A DNA stretch of 64,000 nt from Azonexaceae bacterium (GCA_013335535.1 JAAXVL010000009.1:80566-144565); one strand, 5' to 3'. Counted from the first letter of the stretch, positions 40,346-49,740 are shown. Notes: a model not told the origin generated them from the sequence alone. Numbers and translations: made by a program.

Positions 40346-43300
40346 GCGAGGTCCTCCTTGATCTGGTCAATCAGCCCGCTCAGCGGGTCATCGTCCGGGT
40401 AATTGAGGCGCAGGAAATCGAGGTGCTCGATGATCGACGAACGCTCGCGCACGCTGGCCCCGCGCTGGATGGCCTGACGATAGGTCTGGCGGGCGGCCTC
40501 GCCGGGAGCCGCCGCGGCTTTCCGGCTGCGCGGGCTTTCGGCCAGGGCGAGCACGAGATCAAGATCAGCCAGGCTGGCGCTATCCCAGAAATTCGGGGCG
40601 CTCGCGTTGCGCTTGTCGAGCTGCTTGCGCAGGCGCGCGACGTAGTGTTTGAGCGTGGCCAGCCCGAGCAGCGGCGGCTGGTCGGCCGGCTGTTCCGGGT
40701 AAAAGCGGCGAATGAGCAGGGCGGCGCAGGCCCAGTTGATGAAGGCGTAGGGCTGGCCTTCGCGGGCATAGGCGTTGCGATAATGTTCGGCCATGTTGAC
40801 CAGCGCCTCGCAGCGCCCGCCGGCGGCGTCTTCGATGATGGCCAGCCGCTTGTAGGCGCCGCCGAGCAGGCTCAGCCGTTCGCTGGTCGGGCCGCTGGCG
40901 CACAGTGCGGCAAGCCGGGCGATGGCCTGTTCGATGTCCTGGCGCAGGGCGGCGCGCAGCGCGTTGTTGCGCTGGCCGTCGTCGGCCGCGAGCCAGCGGC
41001 TGCCGGCCAGGCGGACTTCGTAATTGGCCAGTTGCTCGATGACGCGCACGCTGCATTGCCCGGATTCGGCGGCGAGGGCGGCGCGCAGGCTGGCGATGGC
41101 CTTTTTCCACTCGCCGGCTTCGCCCCAGACCAGGCCGAGTGCCGCCGCGATGTCGGCCCGTTTCATCCAGCCGGTCTGGGCGGGCGGGATGCGCTTGAGA
41201 CGGCGGTCGAGGCGCTCGGCGATATCCGAGGTGTCGCCGCCATCACGCAGGCCGCTGGCCATGTTGTCGAGATCGACGGCCAGTTCGTGCGGCGTGGTGT
41301 AGGGCTGTGCCTCGGCGTAGAGCGCCACACCGTCGCGCGACAGGCGGAAATTCGGGTCGCCGTAGCACTGGTAGGCGCCCCAGGTATTGACGTTGTCGCA
41401 GACGACGAAAATCTCCTCGCGGGCAGCGCGCACCGCTTCGCCGAAAAAGCCGCCGGCCATCATGTGGCGGTAGAAGGCGTCGGCGAAGGTCTTGCCGGCC
41501 ACGTCGTCAACGGCCCAGCCGGCAGCGATGACAGCCTTGACGCCCATGTTGATGAACTGCCCCGCAAGGTTGGCGGCGAGCACGCCGGGCTCGGTCTTGC
41601 CGAGACCGTCGACGCGGCCCAGGTGGCAGCAGTTGATGAAGACCAGTTCGGGCACCCAGCGCATCTGCTCGATGTCGCCCGGGGTCAGGATGGTGTCGAG
41701 GCCGATGACCATGCCCGAACGCGGGGTGCTCATCCTGGCCGACTGGTATTCATGAACGCCGTGCCCGGCCAGGTGAAGGATGCGCCATTTTTCGCGGTGC
41801 AGCGCTTCGAGAATGGCCGGCGTCTGCTCGCCGATGCGGTCGGTGACGTCGTAGCCGGCGTTGGCCAGGGTGCCGGCGACGCTCAGCGCCTCGTCGCGGG
41901 CGCCGGGCAGGTCGGCGAAATCGGCCGAGCCGCCGAGGTCCGGGTTGCCGATGACGAGTGCCGTGTCATTCGGCGCGTAGGCCGGGCGGGCGCGGAAGTT
42001 TCTCGTCTTGAACTGGCGGATCATGCCGGCATTGACGGCCGGCGGACGCGGGCTGCTGCCCCAGCGATCCTCGAGCAGTTCCCACGGATAGCGCGCCGAG
42101 CGCTGGTCGACGAGTAGCACGAGGTTGCCTTGCTGGCTCGACAGCTCCTTGACGCGCACCGGCAGCAGCAGTTCGAACAGGGTCTTGGCCGCCTCGGCGT
42201 TGCGGTTGGTGTCCTGGCTGGCCATTTCGATGAAGGAATCGGCCAGCGACAACTGGCCGGTGGCCATGGTTTCCTCGGCGCGCGCCTTGTCGGTCGGGAA
42301 AATGAAACGCAGGGTCTGGTGGTTGCACTCGTCTTCGATGATTTCCAGGCGGTGCCACCATTCCGGCGACTCGTCGGCGCGCAGGCGGTGCTGGCCGGCC
42401 TGGCCGGCCTCGATGGCCATTGCGTTCCAGCGCAGGCTGCCGGCCAGATCGACGTTGTCGATGGCCTTGCGCAGGGCGTGGGCGGCCGAGATGGCGAGGT
42501 CTTCGTAGAGCTCGACGAACTCGACGCGGTCGATCACCACCTTGCCGTCCATTTCGTTGGCGACCAGCCGGGCGTTGGCGGCAATCGCGGCGCGCAGCAC
42601 CGCTTCCACCGCATCGCCAATCGGCACGCCGCCGGCGCCGGTGCCGATGAGCAGGCAACTGAAGGCGGCCGAGCGCGGCCGGCTGGCTTCGCCGAAACGG
42701 TCGTCCGGCCAGTGGGCGATGCGCAACGCGTAGTCGAGCAGGGCGCTGCGCATGGCTTCTTCGAGCTGGCCGGGGCCGAGCTTGCCCACCTCGCCGAGGC
42801 CGACGACCAGGGCGCCGGCCGGCTTGGCGGTCGGGCTGTCGTTGAAGAAAGTGGTGCAGGTGCCGAGCGGGCCCGGATAGATGCCGAGGTCGGCGCGGCG
42901 CGACAGGGCGCCGTCGAGCTGACGGTCGAGCGCCTTCTCGGCGCTGACGATGGTATCGCCCTGGTAGTGGCCGACGACCACCGGGTGCCGGGCGTAGGCC
43001 AGACTGCCGTGGGTGATGCCGATATCGATGAGCAGACCGGCTTTTTCGCCGTTGCCACGGTCAACCGGAATTCCGCCCGAAAATCCAAATGTGCCGATGT
43101 CGTCCGGGCCGGGAATGCTGTCGGCCAGCGGCAGGCTGGGCAGGACGAAACGGTCTTCGCCGCCGGCGGCGCGCGACTGGGCCGGCGGGGCAGCGGTGAG
43201 CAGCGTCGTGCTGCCCTTGACGAGCAGGTCGAGATAGCCGGGGAAGGCCTTGGGCTGGGCACATAGCGCGTCGTGCCCGGTGTCCTCGACGTACCACATG

Positions 43301-45771
43301 GGGACGCCAGGCAGGCGGCCGGAATCCCAGCTCACCGTGCCGTCGCCGGAGGCGGTAGCGATGAATTCGATCTTCTTGCGCTGGCTCGGCGGTTCGTCCT
43401 CGCGGCTGACCAGCTGGTAGTCGATGACGGTGGCCGGCTGGCAACCGGCAACGTAGAGCATGAGCGGGTCGGGCGGCGCGGCGCGCAGGCGTTGCCACGA
43501 AATGGCCGCCTCCTTGAGCGTCGCGGTATCGGCCAGATTCCAGCTGGCATCGGTGCTTTCCTTGATCGCCTGCCAGTGCGTGAGGTCGGTGAAATCCGGG
43601 TCGCGCGGCGCGAAGGGGAGCAGTTCGAGCAGGCCGGGGTAGGCGCGGACGATATCGATGATCTCGTCGGTGCCGTGCGTGATGTCGAGCAGCGTCAGCT
43701 TGGCCTGCGTCGGATTGAAGCCGGTCAGCCAGCGCACGGCTTCGTAGGAACCGAGGTTGGGCGTGCCAAGCATCAGGAAGCGGCTGCCCGGCAGGCGCGA
43801 GATGCGCTGCCAGAGCGCGGCGCCAGGGCCCTTGTCGGCGATCATCGAACGCACGACGAGGCCGCCCATCGAGTGGGCGACGAGACGCAGCGGCTGTTGC
43901 GTGCGCTCGGCGCGGTCGACGAGGGGGGCCAGAGTTTCAGCCAGGCGCGCCGCTGCATCGCGGATCGAGTGGCGCCAGTCGTAGGGGAAGATGTCGACGT
44001 CGTGGCTGCGCGCCAGGAAATCGACGAGCGGGCCGTAGAAGTCTTCAATGAGGCCGACCGGCGCAATGTCCGGCTTGCCCATGCGCAGCTTGCCCAGCCC
44101 GCCGGCGAAGAGGGCGCCGTACTTGAGCCAGATTTCCTGATCCCCGGCTTTCAACTCGCTGCCCATGGTGCCGGGCAGGACGACGGCAATCGGCCGCGGC
44201 ACGTTGTAGGAACGCTTGCGGCGGAAGACGCGGGCAGCGCCCCGGCTGGCAGCTGCCGTTTCGATGGGCAGGAAGCCGCCGCTTTCGTGGTCACCGCGGG
44301 TCAACGCGGCGCGCAGCCAGTTGATGCTCTGGCCGTTGGTGAAGTAGCGGAAATGATCAACCTTGGGCCCCTGATCCTTGCGGAAGCGGGCGCCGCCGGC
44401 GAGGCGCGGCAGGCCGCCGAGCATGGACGCCGTATCGACGACGAGGTCGTGCTCGTTCTTGTAGAACCAGTCGGTGGCCAGCACCTTGAGGGTGTTGAGC
44501 AGCGTGGCGCCGCCTTCGATGTCGCCAGCGATGACTGACAGATCGGCGTCGGTGGCCAGTTCGGGCAGGCTGTTGAGCAGGCGGGTCAGGGCCGAGCCGG
44601 GAACCATGGCTTCGACGCCGGGCAGGGTCCGCGGATCGGTACGTTCGGCGACGACGGCCTGGATGAAATCGACCGCTCCGCTGACCACGACGCTGCTACC
44701 GAGCGCCGCTGACGACAGGTAATCGACAACCGACAGCCAGCGGTCGAGCCGGCCGGAGGCCAGTGTCGTGCCGCGCGCCGGGCAGGCGACGCGGGCAAAG
44801 CGGCTGACGCGGATTTTTTTCTTGCCGAGCAGGGTGACGAATTTGCCGAGCAGCTCGCGGTCGGCGGCGTAGGCCGCGTTGCGCGCATTCTCCTCGGCGG
44901 CGGACAGGGCCGGCAGGCCCATTTGGGGGGCGATGCTACGGTCAACGGCAAAAAAGGTCTGAATTTGCAAAGGTGTCAGTACCTCGGCCAGCTTGGCACA
45001 GCCCGACAGGCAGAGCAGTTCGCCGACCAGGCCGCCGCGCGAGTGCGAGACGAGATGCACGTCGGCGCCATCGGGCAGACGTTCGAGCAGCGCGTAGGCA
45101 TTCTGGATCGGGCTTTCGGTCAGCGTCCGGTGTTCGAAAGCGAAAACGCGATCGCCGTAGGTCGCCGTCAGGCTGTCGCGCAGCTTCTGCGCCTCGGCGC
45201 TGCGCGGGTCCCAGAGCTTGCCGTAGCCGGCCGTCGTGCTCGACGCCGTGCCGTGGATGAAAACGAGAATGGGGCCCCTGGCCGCCGGCAGCGGACCATT
45301 GCCGGGAACCGGCGCGAGGCTCAGCGTATTGCCAGGGGCGACCCGGTAGAGGCCCGGTGCCTTGCCCAGCTGCTTGTCTTCAAGCGCCTTGCCGATCTTG
45401 CCGGCGGCTTTCTTGCTGATATCGACGCCGAAAAATTCGAGGACGCGGATGGCCAGCCCGGCCGCGCCGCGTTCGCCAACCACCGCCCGGCGCGGTGTCA
45501 GGCGTGTCAATTCCCAGGCACCGCTCTGGCCGCGCGGCGGCGGGCTGCCGTATTCGCGCGTCAGGTCGTCGGCCCGGCTCCACAGCACGAAGCCGTTTTC
45601 GAGCGCAACGCGCACCACCGTTTCCGGCTTGACCTCGATCTCCTCCCCGGCGCCATCGCGGGCGCTGCCCGGAGCAAGGCGAAAGAGTGGCTCAGGTCCG
45701 CCGGGCTGGCTGGCCCCCCGGCTGCCGGCACCGACTTTGGTGCCGCGGATACGGATCGTGGTTTGGCTCAT
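40342..45771 (-). CDS. Giant lipase-lipase-CHAT protease with C-terminal TPR region
   Basis: 1809 residues. Domain order: (1) basic N-terminal region, 1-165; (2) alpha/beta hydrolase with FIHGTASST and nucleophile Ser244 in HLVSHSRGG; (3) second hydrolase of LCAT/PGAP1 type with VVLPGTMGSELKAG and Ser634 in LVAHSMGG; (4) an unassigned alpha/beta region, about 905-1110 (GALVVGLGEVGKLGPGQLEEAM); (5) CHAT caspase-like protease, about 1200-1480, with His1337 in HLAGHG and Cys1382 in VFINCCHLG; (6) TPR-like helices, 1535-1800. All three catalytic sites look intact. CHAT proteases act in CRISPR-type and other suicide systems. Contains two repeat-derived segments (near residues 270-280 and 895-905). 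Confidence 0.85.
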   Translation of the reverse strand: MSQTTIRIRGTKVGAGSRGASQPGGPEPLFRLAPGSARDGAGEEIEVKPETVVRVALENGFVLWSRADDLTREYGSPPPRGQSGAWELTRLTPRRAVVGERGAAGLAIRVLEFFGVDISKKAAGKIGKALEDKQLGKAPGLYRVAPGNTLSLAPVPGNGPLPAARGPILVFIHGTASSTTAGYGKLWDPRSAEAQKLRDSLTATYGDRVFAFEHRTLTESPIQNAYALLERLPDGADVHLVSHSRGGLVGELLCLSGCAKLAEVLTPLQIQTFFAVDRSIAPQMGLPALSAAEENARNAAYAADRELLGKFVTLLGKKKIRVSRFARVACPARGTTLASGRLDRWLSVVDYLSSAALGSSVVVSGAVDFIQAVVAERTDPRTLPGVEAMVPGSALTRLLNSLPELATDADLSVIAGDIEGGATLLNTLKVLATDWFYKNEHDLVVDTASMLGGLPRLAGGARFRKDQGPKVDHFRYFTNGQSINWLRAALTRGDHESGGFLPIETAAASRGAARVFRRKRSYNVPRPIAVVLPGTMGSELKAGDQEIWLKYGALFAGGLGKLRMGKPDIAPVGLIEDFYGPLVDFLARSHDVDIFPYDWRHSIRDAAARLAETLAPLVDRAERTQQPLRLVAHSMGGLVVRSMIADKGPGAALWQRISRLPGSRFLMLGTPNLGSYEAVRWLTGFNPTQAKLTLLDITHGTDEIIDIVRAYPGLLELLPFAPRDPDFTDLTHWQAIKESTDASWNLADTATLKEAAISWQRLRAAPPDPLMLYVAGCQPATVIDYQLVSREDEPPSQRKKIEFIATASGDGTVSWDSGRLPGVPMWYVEDTGHDALCAQPKAFPGYLDLLVKGSTTLLTAAPPAQSRAAGGEDRFVLPSLPLADSIPGPDDIGTFGFSGGIPVDRGNGEKAGLLIDIGITHGSLAYARHPVVVGHYQGDTIVSAEKALDRQLDGALSRRADLGIYPGPLGTCTTFFNDSPTAKPAGALVVGLGEVGKLGPGQLEEAMRSALLDYALRIAHWPDDRFGEASRPRSAAFSCLLIGTGAGGVPIGDAVEAVLRAAIAANARLVANEMDGKVVIDRVEFVELYEDLAISAAHALRKAIDNVDLAGSLRWNAMAIEAGQAGQHRLRADESPEWWHRLEIIEDECNHQTLRFIFPTDKARAEETMATGQLSLADSFIEMASQDTNRNAEAAKTLFELLLPVRVKELSSQQGNLVLLVDQRSARYPWELLEDRWGSSPRPPAVNAGMIRQFKTRNFRARPAYAPNDTALVIGNPDLGGSADFADLPGARDEALSVAGTLANAGYDVTDRIGEQTPAILEALHREKWRILHLAGHGVHEYQSARMSTPRSGMVIGLDTILTPGDIEQMRWVPELVFINCCHLGRVDGLGKTEPGVLAANLAGQFINMGVKAVIAAGWAVDDVAGKTFADAFYRHMMAGGFFGEAVRAAREEIFVVCDNVNTWGAYQCYGDPNFRLSRDGVALYAEAQPYTTPHELAVDLDNMASGLRDGGDTSDIAERLDRRLKRIPPAQTGWMKRADIAAALGLVWGEAGEWKKAIASLRAALAAESGQCSVRVIEQLANYEVRLAGSRWLAADDGQRNNALRAALRQDIEQAIARLAALCASGPTSERLSLLGGAYKRLAIIEDAAGGRCEALVNMAEHYRNAYAREGQPYAFINWACAALLIRRFYPEQPADQPPLLGLATLKHYVARLRKQLDKRNASAPNFWDSASLADLDLVLALAESPRSRKAAAAPGEAARQTYRQAIQRGASVRERSSIIEHLDFLRLNYPDDDPLSGLIDQIKEDLA
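43052..43090 (+). repeat. Dispersed 40-bp repeat, copy 9 (in CHAT giant)
   Basis: TTGCCACGGTCAACCGGAAT then TCCGCCCGAAAATCCAAAT. On the gene strand it encodes FGFSGGIPVDRGN in a likely linker near residue 900. Confidence 0.88.
44935..44973 (+). repeat. Decayed repeat copy 12 (in CHAT giant)
   Basis: CTACGGTCAACGGCAAAAAA then GGTCTGAATTTGCAAAGG. Encodes QTFFAVDRSIAP on the gene strand. Confidence 0.6.
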
Positions 45772-45933
45772 GCTTGTTCTCCTCTACGGCTTGCCGGGCT
45801 TGCGTCATTCAGTTTCGTCATTCCCGCGCAGGCGGGAGTTCTGATCATTCGAGATGCCGGGTTCCCGCCTGGCCCGCCGCGGAGTCCCGGTTGTGTCGAG
45901 GCCGCGGGGGCGACGGGTTAAACGGGCTGTTTT

Positions 45934-46770
45934 TCAGGTCAGGGCCTTGCGCGTCTTGGCCTGGCTGGTGCCGACCAGTTGTGGGGTCTGCGGATAGCTG
46001 GCCGAGGGCAGGCTTTTCAGGATGGCCTTGTACCAGTCGTTGTAGGTCGCCTCCGGCTTGAGCGCCTTGAGCGTTTTGAGGGCGTAGTAGGTGAAGGCGC
46101 CGTTGTAGCGGCCGGCGATCTTGGCGTCGTAGCTGTAGTTGTTCGGGCCTTCCTTGCAGCCGGCGAGCAGCAGGTCGCCGACCTGCTTGACGAAGGCGCC
46201 GGCCAGCGGCGAGGTGCCGGCCGGCGCGACCATGGTCTGCGCCGCCTTGCCGGCAAAGTTCTTGGGCAGCTTGCTGGCCGGCAGCCAGTTGCCCATCGGC
46301 ATGAAGCGCGGCCGCGTGTCGGCGTCCTTGTCGGCCTTGGCAGCACGGGTCACGGTGCCGGAATGGCAGCTGTCGGAAATGAGCAGCAGGCGGGCGCCGC
46401 CCTTGCGCGTGGCGAAAATGGCCTTGATTTCGTCATCGGTCAGCGCGGCGCCGCTGGTTTGCAGATCGTAGGGGCACAGCGCCTCGTCGAGGCCGTCGAC
46501 TTCGTCGCCATCTTCGTCCGGCTGGTAGGTGCCGTGCCCGGAGTAGGTGATGATCAGGCTGTCGCCCTTGCCGCCGCTGGCAATGAGCTTGCTCATGGCG
46601 TCGACCATGGCCGCCTTGGTCGCCTTGTCGTCGAGGAGCAGCGAGGTCTTGTAGCCGCGGGCAGCGAGAACGGCCGACCAGTCCTGGGCGTCATTGACGC
46701 AACCCTGGAGGTCCATGTGGGTGCCGGGATAGTTGTTGATGCCGATGCAGAGAGCAAGCTTCTTGGCCAT
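45934..46770 (-). CDS. Metacaspase (caspase family p20 domain)
   Basis: 278 residues from ATG 46770 (MAKKLALCIGINNYPG), behind AGGAG. The p20 catalytic dyad is His79 in ITYSGHGTYQ and Cys135 in LISDSCHSGTV, with the acidic DEDGDEVDGLDEALCPYD segment typical of type I metacaspases. C-terminal part includes GAFTYYALKTLKAL. No extra domains, so it probably is activated by, or acts on, a partner; the CHAT giant and the TIR/TPR protein flank it (162 and 71 bp away). Cys/His chemistry is known for the family, targets are not. Confidence 0.92.
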   Translation of the reverse strand: MAKKLALCIGINNYPGTHMDLQGCVNDAQDWSAVLAARGYKTSLLLDDKATKAAMVDAMSKLIASGGKGDSLIITYSGHGTYQPDEDGDEVDGLDEALCPYDLQTSGAALTDDEIKAIFATRKGGARLLLISDSCHSGTVTRAAKADKDADTRPRFMPMGNWLPASKLPKNFAGKAAQTMVAPAGTSPLAGAFVKQVGDLLLAGCKEGPNNYSYDAKIAGRYNGAFTYYALKTLKALKPEATYNDWYKAILKSLPSASYPQTPQLVGTSQAKTRKALT

Positions 46771-46841
46771 GATGTGTCTCCTTTTTGTGGGTTTGCAAAG
46801 TGCGACGTGCGACAAAGTGAATCAGTGGAATGAGATCCGTG

Positions 46842-48821
46842 TTACCAGAGCTGGCGCGTATCGAGCCAGCTGACCTGCCCTGTTCGTCGTTTGACCTCGC
46901 GCACCATGTGCGCCGTGCCGCCCGCGCTGTCGCCGCCACCGCCATTCCACAGGCAGATGAAGCGGACGCGACTCAGGCCCTGGGCCAGCGCGCTGTAGAG
47001 CAGCCACAGGTTGCAGCGTTCGAAGGCGTTCGTTTCGCGCCCCTCGCGGTCGCGCGGCAACGGGCCAAGTTCGTCCGGCATGATGCGTGGCGGCAGCGAG
47101 AGCTTGTCGCGCAGAGCCAGGTAGCGCTGGCGCCAGGCCTCGCCGTTGGTCGAGGGAAGGACCGAGGCTTCAATGAAATCCGGCTCCTCGAGCGGCAGCA
47201 ACATCTGGAATGGCACGCCGCGGGCCAGGCAGGCTTCGGCGAAGAGGATGTCGCCACCGGCCGCGCCCTGGGCAAAGGCGAGGTCGTCCGGGCCGGCGCC
47301 CAGGCTGTCGAGCAGTTCGCCGATGCGGGCGGCGGCGATGGGTTCCTTGTCAGCCGGAAAACGCGGTTCGGTGCGGTCGGGACGGTCGATCATGTGGCCG
47401 GAAAAGAGAAAGACCTTGTCCGGCTGACGTTGGCTGCTCGGCGGTTTCATGCGCTGCATGGCCCGCTCCAGCGTGGTCAGCGCAGCCTTGACGTTATCCG
47501 GCCGGAAACCGAGGAGGGCGAGCAGGCCCATGTGCTTGTAGGTCGCTTCGACCGCCAGCCAGTCGTTGTCGGCGTGGGCGATGGCCTCGCGAAAGGCGGT
47601 GCCGACGGCGGCCGGGTCCTGGTCGATGATGGCCAGGGCGCCGAGATTGGTCAGCGCCCAGAAGCGGTTGGCGTCATCGCGTTCGCACGATGCTGCCCAG
47701 GCCACGCCGCCGGCCATGATCGCCGCCTCGCTGGCGTAGCGCGTGTCGCCGGTCAGTTCGCGATAGACCTGCATCATCATGACTGCGTTGATGCCTGACA
47801 TGTAATGGCCGGGGCAGGTGCGGAAGGCCGTGCTGTAGCTGTTGATGGTGTCGCGCAGCAGGGCGTCTTCGTAGGCGGCGTCGGTGCGCATCTGTTCCGG
47901 CGTATGGCCGCGGATGCGCCAGGCATTGACCCATTCCTCCTTGTCCAGCCGGCCGAGCAGTTCCCAGGCGTGAACGTCTTCCTGGTCGTGGGCGATCAGC
48001 TTTTTGTAGGCGGCGCGCGCTTCGTCGGTGCGGCCGACGTGCTGCAGACAGGCGCCACGCTGGCGGGCCGCTTCGTGGTTGTCCGGGGCGTATTCGAGGG
48101 CCAGGTCGAATTGTTCGAGGGCGAAATTGAAATGCTGCATGCGGCGCAGCGCTTCGCCGGCCTTGAGGTGCGCTTCGACGCGCAGCGGCGTGGCCGGGGC
48201 TTCGTCGGCCAGCACGAGAATGTCTTCCGGGTGGTTGGCGTTACGCGCCACCTCGATGCGGGTCGCCCATTCGTCGTGGTTTTCCCAGTACTCGAGCGCA
48301 TTGCCGACGCGCAAACGGGTCCAGTCCGGTTCTTCGAGGTTGGGCAGCAGGCTGTACACCGGGCTGGTCTTGCGGCCGCGCCAGGTGTTGAGCGTATTTC
48401 TGGCCATGGCGGCCAGTGCGGCGATGTCAGCGGCCAGGGTTTGCGGGTCGGGTGCGCCGTCGAGCAGACGGTAGTTGAGCTTGCGGTCGGTGTAGATGTC
48501 GAAGGGCTGGGCGGCGCGCGGCCCCTGAACGAGAATGACGCCGCGCGCGCGCAGGGCATGGCGGACGCCGAGTTCATACCAGACATTGGGGTTGTCCAGC
48601 GTCAGATCGGCGACCACGAGGTCGGCCATCAGCAGTTCCTGGAAAAGGTCGGCGCGGATATCGCCGGCGCCTTGTTCCTCGTCAGCCCGCAGGACTTCCA
48701 GCCCGGCGCTCTCAAGGGCCGGCCGGATCAGTTCGGCATAGACCCGGTCGAAATTGATCGGGCGGCCGTCAGCGGCGGCTTTGATACCGAACGGCATGGC
48801 GACGAAGACATGCAGACTCAT
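46842..48821 (-). CDS. TIR-like / TPR 'TRAFs-binding' protein with C-terminal SLOG-like domain
   Basis: 659 residues. Residues 1-130: TIR-like domain (LHVFVAMPFGIKAAADG, LEVLRADEEQGAGDIRADLFQELLMADLVVADL, NPNVWYELGVRHAL, candidate Glu83). Residues 175-460: TPR and DUF4071-type helices (ATPLRVEAHLKAGEALRRMQHFNFALEQFDLALEY). Residues 470-659: KVFLFSGHMIDRPDRTEPRFP ... LAFAQGAAGGDILFAEACLARG, a SLOG/Rossmann-like region that could bind a nucleotide signal. Likely first gene of the island transcript and its sensor. Related to but longer than the protein at the other end of the island. Confidence 0.82.
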   Translation of the reverse strand: MSLHVFVAMPFGIKAAADGRPINFDRVYAELIRPALESAGLEVLRADEEQGAGDIRADLFQELLMADLVVADLTLDNPNVWYELGVRHALRARGVILVQGPRAAQPFDIYTDRKLNYRLLDGAPDPQTLAADIAALAAMARNTLNTWRGRKTSPVYSLLPNLEEPDWTRLRVGNALEYWENHDEWATRIEVARNANHPEDILVLADEAPATPLRVEAHLKAGEALRRMQHFNFALEQFDLALEYAPDNHEAARQRGACLQHVGRTDEARAAYKKLIAHDQEDVHAWELLGRLDKEEWVNAWRIRGHTPEQMRTDAAYEDALLRDTINSYSTAFRTCPGHYMSGINAVMMMQVYRELTGDTRYASEAAIMAGGVAWAASCERDDANRFWALTNLGALAIIDQDPAAVGTAFREAIAHADNDWLAVEATYKHMGLLALLGFRPDNVKAALTTLERAMQRMKPPSSQRQPDKVFLFSGHMIDRPDRTEPRFPADKEPIAAARIGELLDSLGAGPDDLAFAQGAAGGDILFAEACLARGVPFQMLLPLEEPDFIEASVLPSTNGEAWRQRYLALRDKLSLPPRIMPDELGPLPRDREGRETNAFERCNLWLLYSALAQGLSRVRFICLWNGGGGDSAGGTAHMVREVKRRTGQVSWLDTRQLW

Positions 48822-49003
48822 GTGCGCCCCTCTGTTGGCCTACCTTGCAGCCGACCCCGGGACGATCTTTGGTTCATCGCTGGCGGGTAGATTGCGGCTT
48901 TTCTTGATGCGGTATGGACTTGCCTGCATGCAAGTCGTTGAACCATATTAAACCGATGATCGTGTCATGCCAAGCGTCTTAGGCGGTGTTCCGGCAAGGC
49001 AGG

Positions 49004-49042
49004 ATTTCACGGTCAACCGGAAAAAAGCGCCAAAAATCAAAT
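49004..49042 (+). repeat. Dispersed 40-bp repeat, copy 10 (before effector island)
   Basis: ATTTCACGGTCAACCGGAAA then AAAGCGCCAAAAATCAAAT. Intergenic, between the first island gene and sodB. Confidence 0.93.
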
Positions 49043-49070
49043 CCGTGACCAGCCATAAAAGACAGGCGTA

Positions 49071-49102
49071 AAAAAAGCACTCCGGTAACGAAGTGCTTTT
49101 TT
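49071..49102. terminator. Terminator downstream of sodB
   Basis: AAAAAAGCACT and AGTGCTTTTTT arms around a CCGGTAACGA loop, with T-runs in both directions. Closest gene end is sodB (49156, minus strand). Confidence 0.85.
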
Positions 49103-49155
49103 GCTTGAAACCCGTTCGTCGCAACGAACAGGCATCTGCCAGAGACTTGCTCCGA

Positions 49156-49740
49156 TCAGGCGAAGTTGGCTTCGGCGAACGACCAATTCACGAGCGAAGC
49201 CAGGTAGGTTTCGACGAACTTCGGACGCATGTTGCGGTAGTCGATGTAGTAGGCGTGTTCCCAGACGTCGACGCAGAGCAAGGCCTTGTCGCCGGTGGTC
49301 AGCGGGGTGCCGGCGGCGCCCATGTTGACGATGTCGACCGAACCGTCGGCCTTCTTGACCAGCCAGGTCCAGCCGGAACCGAAGTTGCCGACGGCGGAGG
49401 TCTGGAAGGCAGCCTTGAAGGCGTCGAGCGAGCCCCACTTGGCGTTGATGGCATCAGCCAGGGCACCCTTCGGAGCGCCGCCGCCGTTCGGGGTCAGGCA
49501 GTTCCAGAAGAAGGTGTGGTTCCAGACCTGGGCTGCGTTGTTGTACACGCCGCCGGCCGGGGCCTTCTTGACGATGGCTTCGAGATCGAGGTTTTCGTAT
49601 TCGGTGCCCTTGATCAGGTTGTTCAGGTTGGTGACATAGGCCTGGTGGTGCTTGCTGTAGTGGTAGTCAAAGGTTTCGGCCGACATGTGCGGGGCGAGGG
49701 CGTCTTTGGCAAACGGCAGGGCGGGCAGTTGATGTTCCAT
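49156..49740 (-). CDS. sodB: Superoxide dismutase [Fe]
   Basis: Dismutates superoxide in the cytosol. 194 residues, no signal peptide. Metal ligands are predicted in DYHYSKHHQAYV, NHTFFWNC, and DVWEHAYYIDYRN. The AAQVWNHTFFW context with Gln in place of the Mn-type residue marks the Fe form. It follows xseA by 43 bp, a common betaproteobacterial arrangement. Confidence 0.96.
   Translation of the reverse strand: MEHQLPALPFAKDALAPHMSAETFDYHYSKHHQAYVTNLNNLIKGTEYENLDLEAIVKKAPAGGVYNNAAQVWNHTFFWNCLTPNGGGAPKGALADAINAKWGSLDAFKAAFQTSAVGNFGSGWTWLVKKADGSVDIVNMGAAGTPLTTGDKALLCVDVWEHAYYIDYRNMRPKFVETYLASLVNWSFAEANFA

Larger units (their letters stand above)
48822..49155. other. Intergenic region between island and sodB
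   Basis: 334 bp with no supported gene. It includes the presumed promoter of the effector island (48822-48960), a strong dispersed-repeat copy (49004-49042) and a bidirectional terminator (49071-49102). No FNR-type box or tRNA remnant is seen. Confidence 0.7.
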
